The position numbers and the translations under genes are program-made. From NCBI RefSeq assembly GCF_024055725.1, contig NZ_JAMXMX010000006.1, positions 124,001 to 188,000 of the forward strand: DNA of 64,000 bases, written 5' to 3'. The DNA is from Actinoallomurus spadix. GTDB taxonomy: Bacteria; Actinomycetota; Actinomycetes; Streptosporangiales; Streptosporangiaceae. Shown one piece after another: positions 8,604 through 17,749 of the stretch (position 1 is the first letter of the stretch; each line of letters opens with the position of its first letter). Below the pieces are notes generated by a model. It did not search any database. It saw nothing but the letters and a program-made list of their open reading frames with translations, and had not been told where the DNA came from.

Positions 8604-9683
8604 ATGGGTTCAGTGCGCGTGGCCATCGTCGGAGTCGGCAACTGCGCGAGCTCGCTCGTCCAGGGAGTCGAGTACTACAAGGACGCCTCGCCTGAGACTC
8701 GTGTCCCTGGTCTGATGCACGTTCAGTTCGGCGACTACCACGTCGGTGACCTTGAGTTCGTCGCCGCCTTCGACGTCGACGCCAAGAAGGTCGGCCGCGA
8801 CCTGTCCGAGGCGATCGTCGCCAGTGAGAACAACACCATCAAGATCTGCGACGTGCCGCCGTCCGGCGTCACCGTGCAGCGCGGCCACACCTTCGACGGT
8901 CTCGGCGAGTACTACCGCGAGATCATCGAGGAGTCGGACGACCAGCCGGTCGACGTGGTCCAGGTGCTCAAGGACACTCAGGCCGACGTTCTCGTCTCCT
9001 ACCTGCCGGTGGGCTCGGAAGAAGCGGACCGCTTCTACGCCCAGTGCGCCATCGACGCCGGTGTGGCCTTCGTGAACGCGCTGCCGGTCTTCATCGCCAG
9101 CGACCCGGAGTGGGCGCAGAAGTTCACCGACGCCGGTGTCCCGATCGTCGGTGACGACATCAAGTCCCAGGTCGGCGCCACCATCACCCACCGCGTGATG
9201 GCCAAGCTGTTCGAGGACCGCGGGGTCGAGCTGCTGCGCACGTACCAGCTCAACTTCGGCGGCAACATGGACTTCATGAACATGCTGGAGCGCAAGCGCC
9301 TCCAGTCGAAGAAGATCTCCAAGACGCAGTCGGTCACCTCGCAGATCCCGCACGAGATGGCCAAGGCCGACGTGCACATCGGCCCGTCCGACCACGTGCC
9401 GTGGCTCGACGACCGCAAGTGGGCCTACGTCCGCCTGGAGGGCCGTTCCTTCGGTGACACCCCGCTGAACCTGGAGTACAAGCTCGAGGTCTGGGACTCC
9501 CCGAACTCCGCCGGCGTCATCATCGACGCGGTCCGCGCCGCGAAGATCGCCAAGGACCGCGGCATCGGCGGCCCGATCCTGTCGGCGAGCTCCTACTTCA
9601 TGAAGTCCCCGCCGGTGCAGTACAGCGACGACCAGGCCCGCGAGGCCGTGGAGTCCTTCATCCGCGGTGAGGTGGAGCGCTAG
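8604..9683 (+). CDS. ino1: inositol-3-phosphate synthase (myo-inositol-1-phosphate synthase)
   Basis: NAD-dependent cyclase-isomerase converting glucose 6-phosphate to inositol 3-phosphate, the committed step towards phosphatidylinositol, its mannosides and mycothiol. The 359-aa length is typical of actinobacterial Ino1. Visible features are [16 protein letters not shown] (NAD Rossmann loop), the [19 protein letters not shown] region, [15 protein letters not shown] and [12 protein letters not shown] with active-site lysines nearby ([11 protein letters not shown]). AAGGAG precedes the ATG. It follows the PadR gene by 44 bp and may be cotranscribed with it. A hairpin terminator lies about 150 bp downstream. 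Confidence 0.95.
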   Translation: MGSVRVAIVGVGNCASSLVQGVEYYKDASPETRVPGLMHVQFGDYHVGDLEFVAAFDVDAKKVGRDLSEAIVASENNTIKICDVPPSGVTVQRGHTFDGLGEYYREIIEESDDQPVDVVQVLKDTQADVLVSYLPVGSEEADRFYAQCAIDAGVAFVNALPVFIASDPEWAQKFTDAGVPIVGDDIKSQVGATITHRVMAKLFEDRGVELLRTYQLNFGGNMDFMNMLERKRLQSKKISKTQSVTSQIPHEMAKADVHIGPSDHVPWLDDRKWAYVRLEGRSFGDTPLNLEYKLEVWDSPNSAGVIIDAVRAAKIAKDRGIGGPILSASSYFMKSPPVQYSDDQAREAVESFIRGEVER

Positions 9684-9762
9684 TCGACGAGCGAGCGGAG
9701 TGGGCGGTGAGGTACGAGCCGCCCGCGAAGCGAGTGAGGAGACTCACGCGACCATGGAGCAG

Positions 9763-9820
9763 GAGCGCTGAGCCGAGCGCTGAGCCGAGCGCTGAGCCGA
9801 GCGCTGATCCAGCGCTGAAC
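9763..9820. repeat. 12-bp tandem repeat, about 4.8 copies
   Basis: Four direct copies of GAGCGCTGAGCC (9763-9774, 9775-9786, 9787-9798, 9799-9810; the last has ATCC in place of AGCC) plus a partial fifth copy. Each unit contains the palindrome AGCGCT. It lies between ino1 and its terminator and is not translated in a recognisable gene. Replication slippage is the simplest origin. Confidence 0.85.
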
Positions 9821-9834
9821 GATTCACTCCAGGT

Positions 9835-9876
9835 GAGGGGTCCGTGCGCCTACGGCGCGCGGGCCCCTCGCCTTTT
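9835..9876 (+). terminator. hairpin terminator after ino1
   Basis: GAGGGGTCCGTGCGC pairs with GGCGCGCGGGCCCCTC across a short CTAC loop, followed by CCTTTT. It is GC-rich with a short T run and fits the end of the PadR-ino1 transcript. Confidence 0.6.
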
Positions 9877-10314
9877 GGCCTGCTCAGGACCGGACCCCGG
9901 ATTTCGTCGTGGTTACGGTAAGCACATACTGTTACGTCGGCTCGGTGGTGTGCCGCGGGGAGTCCCCGGTGCGAGGCTGGGCCGCAGGCGGACGACGGCC
10001 CCCGCCCAGGGCCGGTTCGGGCGCTCCTGGCGAAGAAGAGGAAGAGATCATCGAGGCGGGAAGGTGACGCCGACTGGCGGTCAATGCGATACGTGCCGCG
10101 ATGCCCGTATCACACCTAGTGAGGGTCTCATCACGAGGTTGTCTCACCTACTGCACAGTTAAGTAACTCGTCCGAATCTTTACCGATCTGAGCTGGACAG
10201 CGACCTGGACCCAAAGGTGTTCTCCCACGGGGACGTGTCGAGAACCCGGCACGCCTGCGAACAAACGCATCACAACTAGCGCAACACGGCCCTAGGGCCG
10301 GATGGAGGGCGTTC
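9877..10314 (+). other. intergenic region upstream of the peptide ABC operon
   Basis: About 440 bp without a supported gene. It contains CGATGCCCGTATCACAC (10099-10115), a 17-mer repeated with two mismatches before the first ATPase gene (12192-12208). It also has relatively AT-rich sequence around 10135-10185 (GTTAAGTAACTCG) where a promoter is expected. GGAGGG lies five bases before the first ATG. Exact promoter boxes cannot be assigned with confidence. Confidence 0.4.
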
Positions 10315-12105
10315 ATGTCAGTCGAGAAGACGGGGTTGAAGGCAGCGGCCGCCATCGGCACGCTCGCCGTCGCCCTCGCCGCCTGCGGCGGCGGAGGTTC
10401 GAACGGCGGCTCCGATGAGGGAACGCCCCAAAAAGGCGGGACCCTGAAGATCGCGGGTTCGTCGGTGCCGGACCACATCGACCCTGCGAGCGCCTACAGC
10501 ACGGTCAACCAGGGCTTCTCCCGGAACTGGGCGCTCACGCTCTTCACGAACAAGGCCTCGAACAACTTCAACGAGACCATCCCGAACTACCCGGACGCGG
10601 CCGCGGAGCTCCCGACCAAGGAGAACGGCGGCATCAGCGCGGATGGCAAGACCTACACGATCAAGCTGCGTGACGGTCTGAAGTGGAACACGAACCCGGC
10701 CCGCCCGGTCACGGCCGCCGACTTCGTGCGTGGGCTGAAGCGGACGTGCAACCCGGCGAGCCCCGCCGGCGCGCCGTACTACACGGACCTCATCGAGGGC
10801 ATGGACGACTTCTGCAAGGGCTACGGCAAGGTCGACGCCAAGTCCGCCAAGGCGATGGGTGACTACCAGGAGGGCCACGACGTCTCCGGCTACACGGCCA
10901 AGGACGACAAGACCCTGGTCGTCAAGCTGAAGCAGCCGGCCGGTGACTTCCTGAACATCATCGGGATGTCCTTCGCCTCGGCCGCGCCGAAGGAGTACGA
11001 CAACTACATCCCTGACAGCCCGGAGTTCCGTCAGCACACGGTCTCCGACGGTCCGTACCAGATGACGTCGTACAGCGACAAGAAGTTCGTCCTGGAGCGC
11101 AACCCGAACTGGGACGCCGCCTCGGACAAGCTCCGCAAGGCGTACGTCGACCGGATCGAGATCGACCTCGGCCAGGACTCCCCCGACCAGGTCGAGCAGC
11201 AGCTCGAGCAGGGCACGGCGGACCTCGCGTGGGACCAGCCGGTGCCGACCTCCGCGATCCCGCGCCTCGCGCAGGCCAAGGACAAGCGGTTCCGCCTGCA
11301 GGACAACCCGGGCGTCAACCCGTACATCGTCTTTAACACCCTGAGCCCCAACAACAAGGGCGCGCTGGGCAAGAAGGCCGTGCGGCAGGCCATCGAGTAC
11401 GCGATCGACAAGGTCGCGATCGCCAAGAACTACGGCGGCGTCAACGTGGCCCAGCCGGTCCGTTCCGCGGTCGCCCCGGGCAACGTCGGCTACGACGCCA
11501 ACTACAACCCGTACCCGACCAACAACGACTCGGGCGACCCGGCCAAGTGCAAGCAGATGCTCTCGGCCGCCGGATACCCGAACGGCCTCACGCTGAAGTT
11601 CCCGTACCGGACCAACAGCAACCACCCGCGCAACGCGCAGTCGATCCAGGCGAACCTGCAGGCGTGCGGCATCACCGTCCAGATGTCGCCGGACACCAAC
11701 GGCAACTTCTACGGCACCACGCTGGTCACGCCGGCGGACGCCAAGGCCGGTAAGTGGGACATCGCCGCTCCGGGCTGGGGCCCGGACTGGTACGGCAACA
11801 ACGGCCGTTCCGGCCTGCAGCCGCTGTTCGACGGCCGCATGTACGGCCCGAACTCCCCGGACTACGGCGGTTACAACAACGACCAGGTCAACAAGCTGAT
11901 CGACCAGGCGAACCAGGCGCAGACCCAGGCCGAGGCCCAGACGGCGTGGGCGCAGGTCAACAAGCTGGTCATGGACGATGCCGCCATCGTTCCGCTGATC
12001 ACGCAGAAGTTCTCGACCTACCAGTCGGCGCGGGTCCGCGACACGCTGTTCCTGCCCGCCTTCCAGACCTACGACTACAGCCTGGTCTGGCTGGCCAAGA
12101 AGTAA
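10315..12105 (+). CDS. peptide ABC transporter substrate-binding lipoprotein (family 5)
   Basis: Extracellular solute-binding protein of the OppA/DppA class, 596 aa. The N-terminus is a lipoprotein signal (VEKTGLKAAAAIGTLAVALAAC) with lipobox LAAC, followed by a Gly/Ser linker. The mature domain shows the family signature around DGKTYTIKLRDGLKWNTNPARPVTAADFVRGLKR and, later, AVRQAIEYAIDKVAIAKNYGG. It captures peptides or peptide-like ligands for import. It heads a five-gene transporter cluster. A hairpin lies between it and the ATPase genes, which would let it be made in excess. The ligand cannot be told from sequence. Confidence 0.92.
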   Translation: MSVEKTGLKAAAAIGTLAVALAACGGGGSNGGSDEGTPQKGGTLKIAGSSVPDHIDPASAYSTVNQGFSRNWALTLFTNKASNNFNETIPNYPDAAAELPTKENGGISADGKTYTIKLRDGLKWNTNPARPVTAADFVRGLKRTCNPASPAGAPYYTDLIEGMDDFCKGYGKVDAKSAKAMGDYQEGHDVSGYTAKDDKTLVVKLKQPAGDFLNIIGMSFASAAPKEYDNYIPDSPEFRQHTVSDGPYQMTSYSDKKFVLERNPNWDAASDKLRKAYVDRIEIDLGQDSPDQVEQQLEQGTADLAWDQPVPTSAIPRLAQAKDKRFRLQDNPGVNPYIVFNTLSPNNKGALGKKAVRQAIEYAIDKVAIAKNYGGVNVAQPVRSAVAPGNVGYDANYNPYPTNNDSGDPAKCKQMLSAAGYPNGLTLKFPYRTNSNHPRNAQSIQANLQACGITVQMSPDTNGNFYGTTLVTPADAKAGKWDIAAPGWGPDWYGNNGRSGLQPLFDGRMYGPNSPDYGGYNNDQVNKLIDQANQAQTQAEAQTAWAQVNKLVMDDAAIVPLITQKFSTYQSARVRDTLFLPAFQTYDYSLVWLAKK

Positions 12106-12139
12106 CCAGAACCGCCAGAAGTAGCTCGAACCCCAATGA

Positions 12140-12179
12140 GACGGCCGGGTGCGCCCCGCACGAGGCGTGCCCGGCCGTC
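12140..12179 (+). terminator. intra-operon hairpin (attenuating terminator or mRNA stabiliser)
   Basis: GACGGCCGGGTGCGCC pairs, with two non-Watson-Crick positions, with GGCGTGCCCGGCCGTC across an 8-base loop. It lies 34 bp after the binding-protein stop and has no T run. Such hairpins after solute-binding-protein genes commonly reduce read-through or protect the upstream message. Confidence 0.5.
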
Positions 12180-12281
12180 ATCGTGCCGGGACGATGTCCC
12201 TATCACACACTCACCCTGGGTAATCTTCGATGGAACTCGCCCTGGCGCGTAACCCCTAACTCAGTTCTCGAAGGGGAGGAC

Positions 12282-13319
12282 ATGAGCCTTCTCGAGGTCA
12301 CAGACCTAAAGGTCTCCTTCAACACCTCGGACGGCGTCGTACAAGCGGTTCGCGGAATGACCTTCAGCATCGACCGCGGCAAGACGCTCGGCATCGTCGG
12401 CGAATCCGGTTCCGGCAAGAGCGTCAGCACCCAGACCCTCATGGGCCTCACGCCGGGTGCGAAGGTCAGCGGCCAGGCCCTCTTCGAAGGCCAGGACCTG
12501 CTCTCGATGACCCCCGACCAGCTTCGCCGGATCCGCGGCCCGCAGATCTCCATGATCTTCCAGGACCCGCTGTCCAGCCTGCACCCGCTGTACAAGGTGG
12601 GCTGGCAGATCGTCGAGATGATCCGCGCGCACGAGCCGAACGTCTCCAAGGCCGACGCCCGCAAGCGCGCCGTCGAGCTGCTCGGCATGGTCGGCATCCC
12701 GCAGCCGGACCGCCGCGTGGACGACTACCCCCACCAGTTCTCCGGCGGCATGCGCCAGCGCGCGATGATCGCCATGGCGCTCGCGCTGAACCCGAAGCTC
12801 ATCATCGCCGACGAGCCGACCACCGCGCTCGACGCCACCGTGCAGGCCCAGATCCTGGACCTCATGCTGCGCCTGCAGCGCGAGTTCGACACCGCTCTCA
12901 TCATGATCACGCACGACCTCGGGGTCATCGCCGACCTCGCCGACGACGTCCTCGTGATGTACGCCGGCAAACCGGTCGAGCAGACCGACCGGCGGTCGCT
13001 GTACTACCGGTCCCACCACCCGTACAGCGCCGGTCTGCTCCGCTCGATCCCGAGCGGCGCCGGCGGCCGCGGCGGCCGGCTGATCCCCATCCCCGGGCAG
13101 CCGCCGAGCCTCATCAGCCCGCCTTCGGGATGCTCGTTCCATCCTCGTTGCCCGTACGTCATGGACACGTGCCGGGTCGACGAGCCACCGTTGCGGGAGG
13201 TGGCCGCGGGCCACGGGTCCGCCTGCTGGCTGCCGAAGGACGCGCTCGGTCTCGGTCCCGAGGCCGAGCAGCTGCGCGAGAGTGCCGTGGCAGAGGGCCG
13301 TACGGAGGTGGGCGCATGA
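12282..13319 (+). CDS. peptide ABC transporter ATP-binding protein (OppD/DppD-like)
   Basis: ATPase subunit, 345 aa. Walker A is GESGSGKS (about residue 40), the Q-loop region is [12 protein letters not shown], the signature is [15 protein letters not shown], Walker B is [12 protein letters not shown], and the switch histidine is in ITHDLGVIA. The C-terminal oligopeptide-transporter extension contains the cysteine cluster [14 protein letters not shown] (about 290-303), as in OppD/DppD proteins, where related members hold an Fe-S cluster. The ATG follows GGGGAGG. Its stop overlaps the next gene by four bases (ATGA). Confidence 0.92.
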   Translation: MSLLEVTDLKVSFNTSDGVVQAVRGMTFSIDRGKTLGIVGESGSGKSVSTQTLMGLTPGAKVSGQALFEGQDLLSMTPDQLRRIRGPQISMIFQDPLSSLHPLYKVGWQIVEMIRAHEPNVSKADARKRAVELLGMVGIPQPDRRVDDYPHQFSGGMRQRAMIAMALALNPKLIIADEPTTALDATVQAQILDLMLRLQREFDTALIMITHDLGVIADLADDVLVMYAGKPVEQTDRRSLYYRSHHPYSAGLLRSIPSGAGGRGGRLIPIPGQPPSLISPPSGCSFHPRCPYVMDTCRVDEPPLREVAAGHGSACWLPKDALGLGPEAEQLRESAVAEGRTEVGA

Positions 13320-14374
13320 GTGAGGACGTGCTGGTCAAGGTCGAAGGTGCCTACAAGCACTTCCCCATCAAGCAGGGGATCATCTTCAAGCACGAGGTCG
13401 CGCGGGTCCACGCGGTCGACGGCGTCGACCTGGAGGTACGCCGCGGCGAGACCCTCGGCATCGTCGGGGAGAGCGGCTGCGGCAAGTCGACGCTGGCCCG
13501 CTGCATCACCGGCCTGCACCCGCTGACGAAGGGGCGCATCCTCTTCGAGGGCAAGGAGGTCGGCCCCACGCCGGACAAGGCGTTCCGGCGCGAAGTGCAG
13601 ATGATCTTCCAGGACCCGTACGGCTCGCTGAACCCGCGCCGCCGCGTCGGGTCGATCATCGGTGACCCCTTCGACATCCACGGCATCGCGGACGGCGCCG
13701 AGCGCAAGCGGCGCGTCCAGGAGCTCATGGAGCTCGTGGGCCTCAACCCCGAGCACTACAACCGGTTCCCGGCGGAGTTCTCCGGCGGTCAGCGGCAGCG
13801 CATCGGCGTCGCACGTGCCCTCGCGCTCAAGCCGAAGCTGATCGTCTGCGACGAGCCGGTCTCCGCGCTGGACGTGTCGATCCAGGCCCAGGTGATCAAC
13901 CTCCTGAAGGACCTGCAGGACGAGCTCGGCCTCACCTACATCTTCATCGCGCACGACCTGTCGGTGGTGGAGTACGTCTCCGACCGGGTCGCGGTCATGT
14001 ACCTCGGCAAGGTGACCGAGAACGCCGAGGCCGAGGAGCTGTACGCCAAGCCCCGCCACCCGTACACCAACGCCCTGCTGTCGGCGGCCTCCGTCGCCGA
14101 CCCGGACGAGGCGGAGAAGCGCGAGCGGATCATCCTGACCGGTGACGTCCCGTCGCCGATCAACCCCCCGCCCGCGTGCCGGTTCCACCCCCGCTGCCCG
14201 AAGGCGCAGGCGATCTGCTCCACCGAGGAGCCGCCCCTGGTTCCGCGTGAGGGCGACCTGCCCGACCATCTGACCGCGTGCCACTTCCCCGTACAGCTCG
14301 GTGAGCATCTCACCCAGGCGCGGGCCGGCATCGCCCAGGAGTCCACCGAGCCCACTCTGGGGGTGTCCGAATGA
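13316..14374 (+). CDS. peptide ABC transporter ATP-binding protein (OppF/DppF-like)
   Basis: Second ATPase subunit, 352 aa. It begins [21 protein letters not shown], with Walker [22 protein letters not shown], signature [15 protein letters not shown], Walker [13 protein letters not shown] and the switch [12 protein letters not shown]. The C-terminal [14 protein letters not shown] cluster matches the OppF extension. The start overlaps the preceding stop (ATGA), and the gene ends with another ATGA overlap into the permease, so the ATPases and permease are translationally coupled. It forms a heterodimer with the upstream ATPase on the cytoplasmic side. Confidence 0.92.
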   Translation: MSEDVLVKVEGAYKHFPIKQGIIFKHEVARVHAVDGVDLEVRRGETLGIVGESGCGKSTLARCITGLHPLTKGRILFEGKEVGPTPDKAFRREVQMIFQDPYGSLNPRRRVGSIIGDPFDIHGIADGAERKRRVQELMELVGLNPEHYNRFPAEFSGGQRQRIGVARALALKPKLIVCDEPVSALDVSIQAQVINLLKDLQDELGLTYIFIAHDLSVVEYVSDRVAVMYLGKVTENAEAEELYAKPRHPYTNALLSAASVADPDEAEKRERIILTGDVPSPINPPPACRFHPRCPKAQAICSTEEPPLVPREGDLPDHLTACHFPVQLGEHLTQARAGIAQESTEPTLGVSE

Positions 14375-15333
14375 GTCTCACGGAGCTCGCCGCCGACGCC
14401 GTTCCGGCCGACGCCGAACCGAGCGGCCGGAAGATCCAGGGGCGGAGCCCGTTCCGGCTCGCCATGTCGCGGCTGATGCACGACAAGATGGCGGTCGCGT
14501 CCATCGTCGTGCTGGTCCTGATCATCCTGTTCGCGATCGGCGCGCCGCTGCTCGCCTCGTGGACGGGCCACCCGTACGGCGCGCAGTACCCCGACATCGC
14601 CCGCGACTCCTGGGGCCTGCCGAAGGGCCCGAGCAAGCAGTTCTGGCTCGGCGCCGACCCGCTGGGCCGCGACGTGCTCGTCCGGGCGGCGTACGGCGCG
14701 CGGATCTCGCTGTTCGTCGGGATCGCGGCGACCGTCCTCGCCACCCTCATCGGCGTGGTGATCGGCGTCCTCGCCGGCTACATCGGCGGGGCCGTGGACG
14801 CCATCCTGGCGCGGTTCATGGACGTCGTGCTGTCCTTCCCGTACCTGCTGGTCGCGATCGTCATCGCCACGACGTTCCGCCCGCACTCCACCTGGCTCAG
14901 CCTGCTGCTGACCATCACCGTGATCGCGATCTTCTCGTTCGCCGCGATGGCCCGCATCGTCCGCGGCCAGGTCATCTCGCTGAAGGAGAAGGAGTTCATC
15001 GAGGCGGCCCGGTCCCTGGGCGCCGGCCGGATGCGGATCATGTTCGTCGACATCCTGCCGAACCTCGTCGCGCCGGTCACGGTGCTCTCCTCGCTGCTCG
15101 TCCCGACCTCCATCGTGTTCGAGGCGACGCTGTCCTTCCTCGGGGTCGGCATCCAGCCGCCGATGCCCAGCTGGGGGAGCATGCTCAACGACGCCGACTA
15201 CCGGAGCTCACTGTGGCTCCTGTTCGTGCCCGGCGGCCTGCTGCTCCTGACCACCCTGGCGTTCAACCTGCTCGGCGACGGCATCCGCGACGCGTTCGAC
15301 CCGCGCAGCGAGCGACTCATCACCCGAAAGTAG
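14371..15333 (+). CDS. peptide ABC transporter permease (OppC/DppC-like)
   Basis: Inner-membrane subunit, 320 aa. An N-terminal cytoplasmic arm ([21 protein letters not shown]) is followed by a first membrane helix at about 47-68, the [22 protein letters not shown] periplasmic/entry segment typical of OppC, and five more helices. The EAA coupling loop lies at [24 protein letters not shown], the segment that contacts the ATPases. A hallmark [17 protein letters not shown] follows. It is positioned after the ATPases, not before them as in the classical opp order. Confidence 0.92.
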   Translation: MSLTELAADAVPADAEPSGRKIQGRSPFRLAMSRLMHDKMAVASIVVLVLIILFAIGAPLLASWTGHPYGAQYPDIARDSWGLPKGPSKQFWLGADPLGRDVLVRAAYGARISLFVGIAATVLATLIGVVIGVLAGYIGGAVDAILARFMDVVLSFPYLLVAIVIATTFRPHSTWLSLLLTITVIAIFSFAAMARIVRGQVISLKEKEFIEAARSLGAGRMRIMFVDILPNLVAPVTVLSSLLVPTSIVFEATLSFLGVGIQPPMPSWGSMLNDADYRSSLWLLFVPGGLLLLTTLAFNLLGDGIRDAFDPRSERLITRK

Positions 15334-15342
15334 GACCTGACG

Positions 15343-16293
15343 ATGTTTCGATTCATCATCCGGCGGCTGCTCTTCGGGATCCTCGTCCTGTGGCTGGTGA
15401 CGACGACCGTCTTCTGCCTGCTGCACATCTCCCCGACCCCGGTCGAGAAGATGATCGCGGGGCCGCGGGCGTCCGCCGCGACGGTCGCCCTGATCCGGCA
15501 CAACCTCGGCCTGGACCGGCCGTTCCTCGTCCAGTACTGGAGCTTCCTCAAGGACACCTTCACCGGTGACCTCGGCTACTCCTACGTCACCCAGGCGAAG
15601 GTCTCCTCGATCATCGCGGACCGGCTCCCGGCCACCCTCTGGCTGGTCCTGGGCGCGGCGGTCCTGTGGTTCGTCGGCGGCATCACCACCGGCGTGCTCA
15701 GCGCCACCAAGGCCCGCAGCCTGCTGGACCGCACCTCGACCGGGTTCGTCCTGCTGGGCCTGTCGATCCCGCCGTTCCTGATGGCGCTGCTCCTGCCGTT
15801 CCTGTTCATCCACGAGATCGGCATCACCTGGTTCCAGACGGGGCAGTACGTCTCGCCGTTCGAGGACCCGACGCTATTCCTGCAGCGGATGATCCTGCCG
15901 TGGCTCGCGCTGGCGTTCCTCATCGTGGCCACCTACACGCGGCTCACCCGCGGCTCGATGATGGACGTCCTCGGTGAGGACTACATCCGTACGGCCCGGG
16001 CCAAGGGCCTGTCCGAACGGCGCGTCATCTACCGCCACGGCCTGCGGGCGGCGCTCACGCCGATCGTCACCCAGTTCGGCGTGGACATCGGCGCGCTGAT
16101 CGGGTCCACGATCGTCACCGAGAAGGTGTTCGGTCTGCAGGGCATCGGCCAGCTCGTCTACAACTCGATCGTCAAGGGCGACACCCCGGTCATCCTGGGC
16201 GTCACGCTGCTGACGGCGCTGTTCGTGGTCGTCGCGAACCTGATCGTCGACATCGGCTACTCCTTCCTCGACCCGCGTGTCCGGGTCGACTGA
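15343..16293 (+). CDS. peptide ABC transporter permease (OppB/DppB-like)
   Basis: Second permease, 316 aa, six predicted membrane helices. It begins MFRFIIRRLLFGILVLWLV, typical of the OppB N-terminus, with the HNLGLDRPFLVQYWSFL segment and the EAA loop DYIRTARAKGLSERRVIYRHGLRAA (about residues 210-235). GVDIGALIGSTIVTEKVFGLQGIG is the conserved C-terminal block. It lies 9 bp after the OppC-like stop and ends the operon at a strong hairpin. Together the five products form a complete importer. Confidence 0.92.
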   Translation: MFRFIIRRLLFGILVLWLVTTTVFCLLHISPTPVEKMIAGPRASAATVALIRHNLGLDRPFLVQYWSFLKDTFTGDLGYSYVTQAKVSSIIADRLPATLWLVLGAAVLWFVGGITTGVLSATKARSLLDRTSTGFVLLGLSIPPFLMALLLPFLFIHEIGITWFQTGQYVSPFEDPTLFLQRMILPWLALAFLIVATYTRLTRGSMMDVLGEDYIRTARAKGLSERRVIYRHGLRAALTPIVTQFGVDIGALIGSTIVTEKVFGLQGIGQLVYNSIVKGDTPVILGVTLLTALFVVVANLIVDIGYSFLDPRVRVD

Positions 16294-16311
16294 CGGAGCT
16301 CCGGCGGTCCG

Positions 16312-16347
16312 AACGGCCGGTCGTCCCCCCGGGGACGACCGGCCGTT
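16312..16347. terminator. strong hairpin terminator after the peptide transporter operon
   Basis: A perfect 17-bp stem, AACGGCCGGTCGTCCCC (16312-16328) and its complement (16331-16347), with a two-base loop, followed by CCGCTGTTCT. The T content downstream is weak, as is usual in very GC-rich actinomycetes. Confidence 0.75.
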
Positions 16348-16368
16348 CCGCTGTTCTACGCTTGGGCG

Positions 16369-17676
16369 GTGTCCTACGCCGCCGACCTGCGCCTGGTCAT
16401 CCGGGGTCAGGACTTCCGCCGCCTGTTCGCCACGCGGGTCGTCTCGGCCCTGTCCGACGGCGTCTTCCAGGTGGGCCTCGCGGGGTACGTCCTGTTCTCC
16501 CCCGAGCAGCAGGCCACCGCGACGGAGGCCGCCGTCACGGCCGCCGTGCTGCTCCTGCCGTACTCCGTGCTCGGCCCGTTCGCCGGCGTCTTCATCGACC
16601 GCTGGCGGCGCCGGCAGATCCTCGTCCACGCCCCGCTGATCCGGGCCGTGGCCGTCGCCGTGACCGCGCTGCTGCTGACGCGCGGCGACGACGGCGTCCC
16701 GTTCTTCCTCGCCGCGCTCGTCGTGTTCGCGGTGAACCGGTTCTTCCTGTCCGCGCTGTCGGCGGCTCTGCCGCGCGTGGTCGGAGCCGAGGAGCTCATC
16801 ACCGCCAACGCCGTGTCGGTCACCTCCGGGACGATGATGACCTTCGCCGGCGCCGGCGTGGGGTACGTCCTGCGCGTGCTGTTCGGCGCCGGCCACTCCG
16901 GCACCGCCGCCGTCCTGTCCGCCTCCGCGGTCCTCTACGCCGTCACCGCGCTCGTCGCCACGCGGCTGGGCCGCGACCGGCTCGGACCCGACCAGAGCGA
17001 GGTGCGGGCCGGCACCCGCGAGGCGCTCGGGCAGGTGCTGCACGGCCTGATCGAGGGCGTCCGGCACGTACGGGACCGGCGGCCGGCCGCCGCGGCGCTC
17101 GGCGCGATCGGCGCCCACCGCTTCCTGTACGGCATCACCACGATCATGACGGTGCTGCTCTTCCGCAACTACTTCGCGAGCAGCGCGGAGGCCGGTCTCG
17201 GCGGGTTCGCGGTCGTCCTCGTCGTGTCCGGGATCGGCTACTTCCTGGCGGCCGTGACCACCCCGCTCGTCACCGAGCGGATCCGCAAGGAGGTGTGGAT
17301 CGCGATCCAGCTGGCGTTCGCCGCCGTGGCCGAGGTGATACTCGCCGCGCCGTTCTCGCCGGTGCCGTTCGTCCTCGGCGCCTTCGTGCTCGGCCTGGTG
17401 GCGCAGGGCGTGAAGCTCTGCGTGGACACGATCGTCCAGACGACCGTGGCCGACGCCTTCCGCGGCAGGATCTTCGCCGTCTACGACATGCTCTTCAACG
17501 GGATGTACGTGGCCGGTTTCGCCGTCGCCGCCGCCCTCCTCCCCGCCGACGGCAAGTCCTACGGCGTCCTCGCCCTCATCGGCGTCGGCTACGCCCTGTC
17601 GGCCCTGTGCTACCGCCTGGCGGCGGGTACTCCTTCGAGCGTCACCACAGCCGACGGCGTGCGGCCGAGAGCTTGA
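16369..17676 (+). CDS. MFS transporter
   Basis: Major facilitator superfamily permease of 435 aa with about twelve hydrophobic segments. It begins at GTG (VSYAADLRLVIRGQDFRRLFATRVVSALSDGVFQVGL), the N-terminal pattern of exporters related to macrolide/drug efflux proteins. The cytoplasmic loop 2-3 motif is FAGVFIDRWRRRQIL (motif A-like G...DR..RR). The substrate is unknown; drug or metabolite export is the usual guess. It starts 22 bp past the transporter terminator and is convergent with the gene that follows. Confidence 0.85.
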   Translation: MSYAADLRLVIRGQDFRRLFATRVVSALSDGVFQVGLAGYVLFSPEQQATATEAAVTAAVLLLPYSVLGPFAGVFIDRWRRRQILVHAPLIRAVAVAVTALLLTRGDDGVPFFLAALVVFAVNRFFLSALSAALPRVVGAEELITANAVSVTSGTMMTFAGAGVGYVLRVLFGAGHSGTAAVLSASAVLYAVTALVATRLGRDRLGPDQSEVRAGTREALGQVLHGLIEGVRHVRDRRPAAAALGAIGAHRFLYGITTIMTVLLFRNYFASSAEAGLGGFAVVLVVSGIGYFLAAVTTPLVTERIRKEVWIAIQLAFAAVAEVILAAPFSPVPFVLGAFVLGLVAQGVKLCVDTIVQTTVADAFRGRIFAVYDMLFNGMYVAGFAVAAALLPADGKSYGVLALIGVGYALSALCYRLAAGTPSSVTTADGVRPRA

Positions 17677-17719
17677 TCCCTGGCGGATACCGCGCTCTAC
17701 CGGCAGCACCCGCCAGGGA
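17677..17719. terminator. possible bidirectional hairpin
   Basis: TCCCTGGCG (17677-17685) pairs with CGCCAGGGA (17711-17719) around a 25-base loop that has some internal pairing. It sits between the convergent MFS gene and the propeller-like membrane protein. No T tract is present. Confidence 0.35.
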
Positions 17720-17749
17720 CCAACGTGCGTCCCGCAGTCTGGGCTGCGG

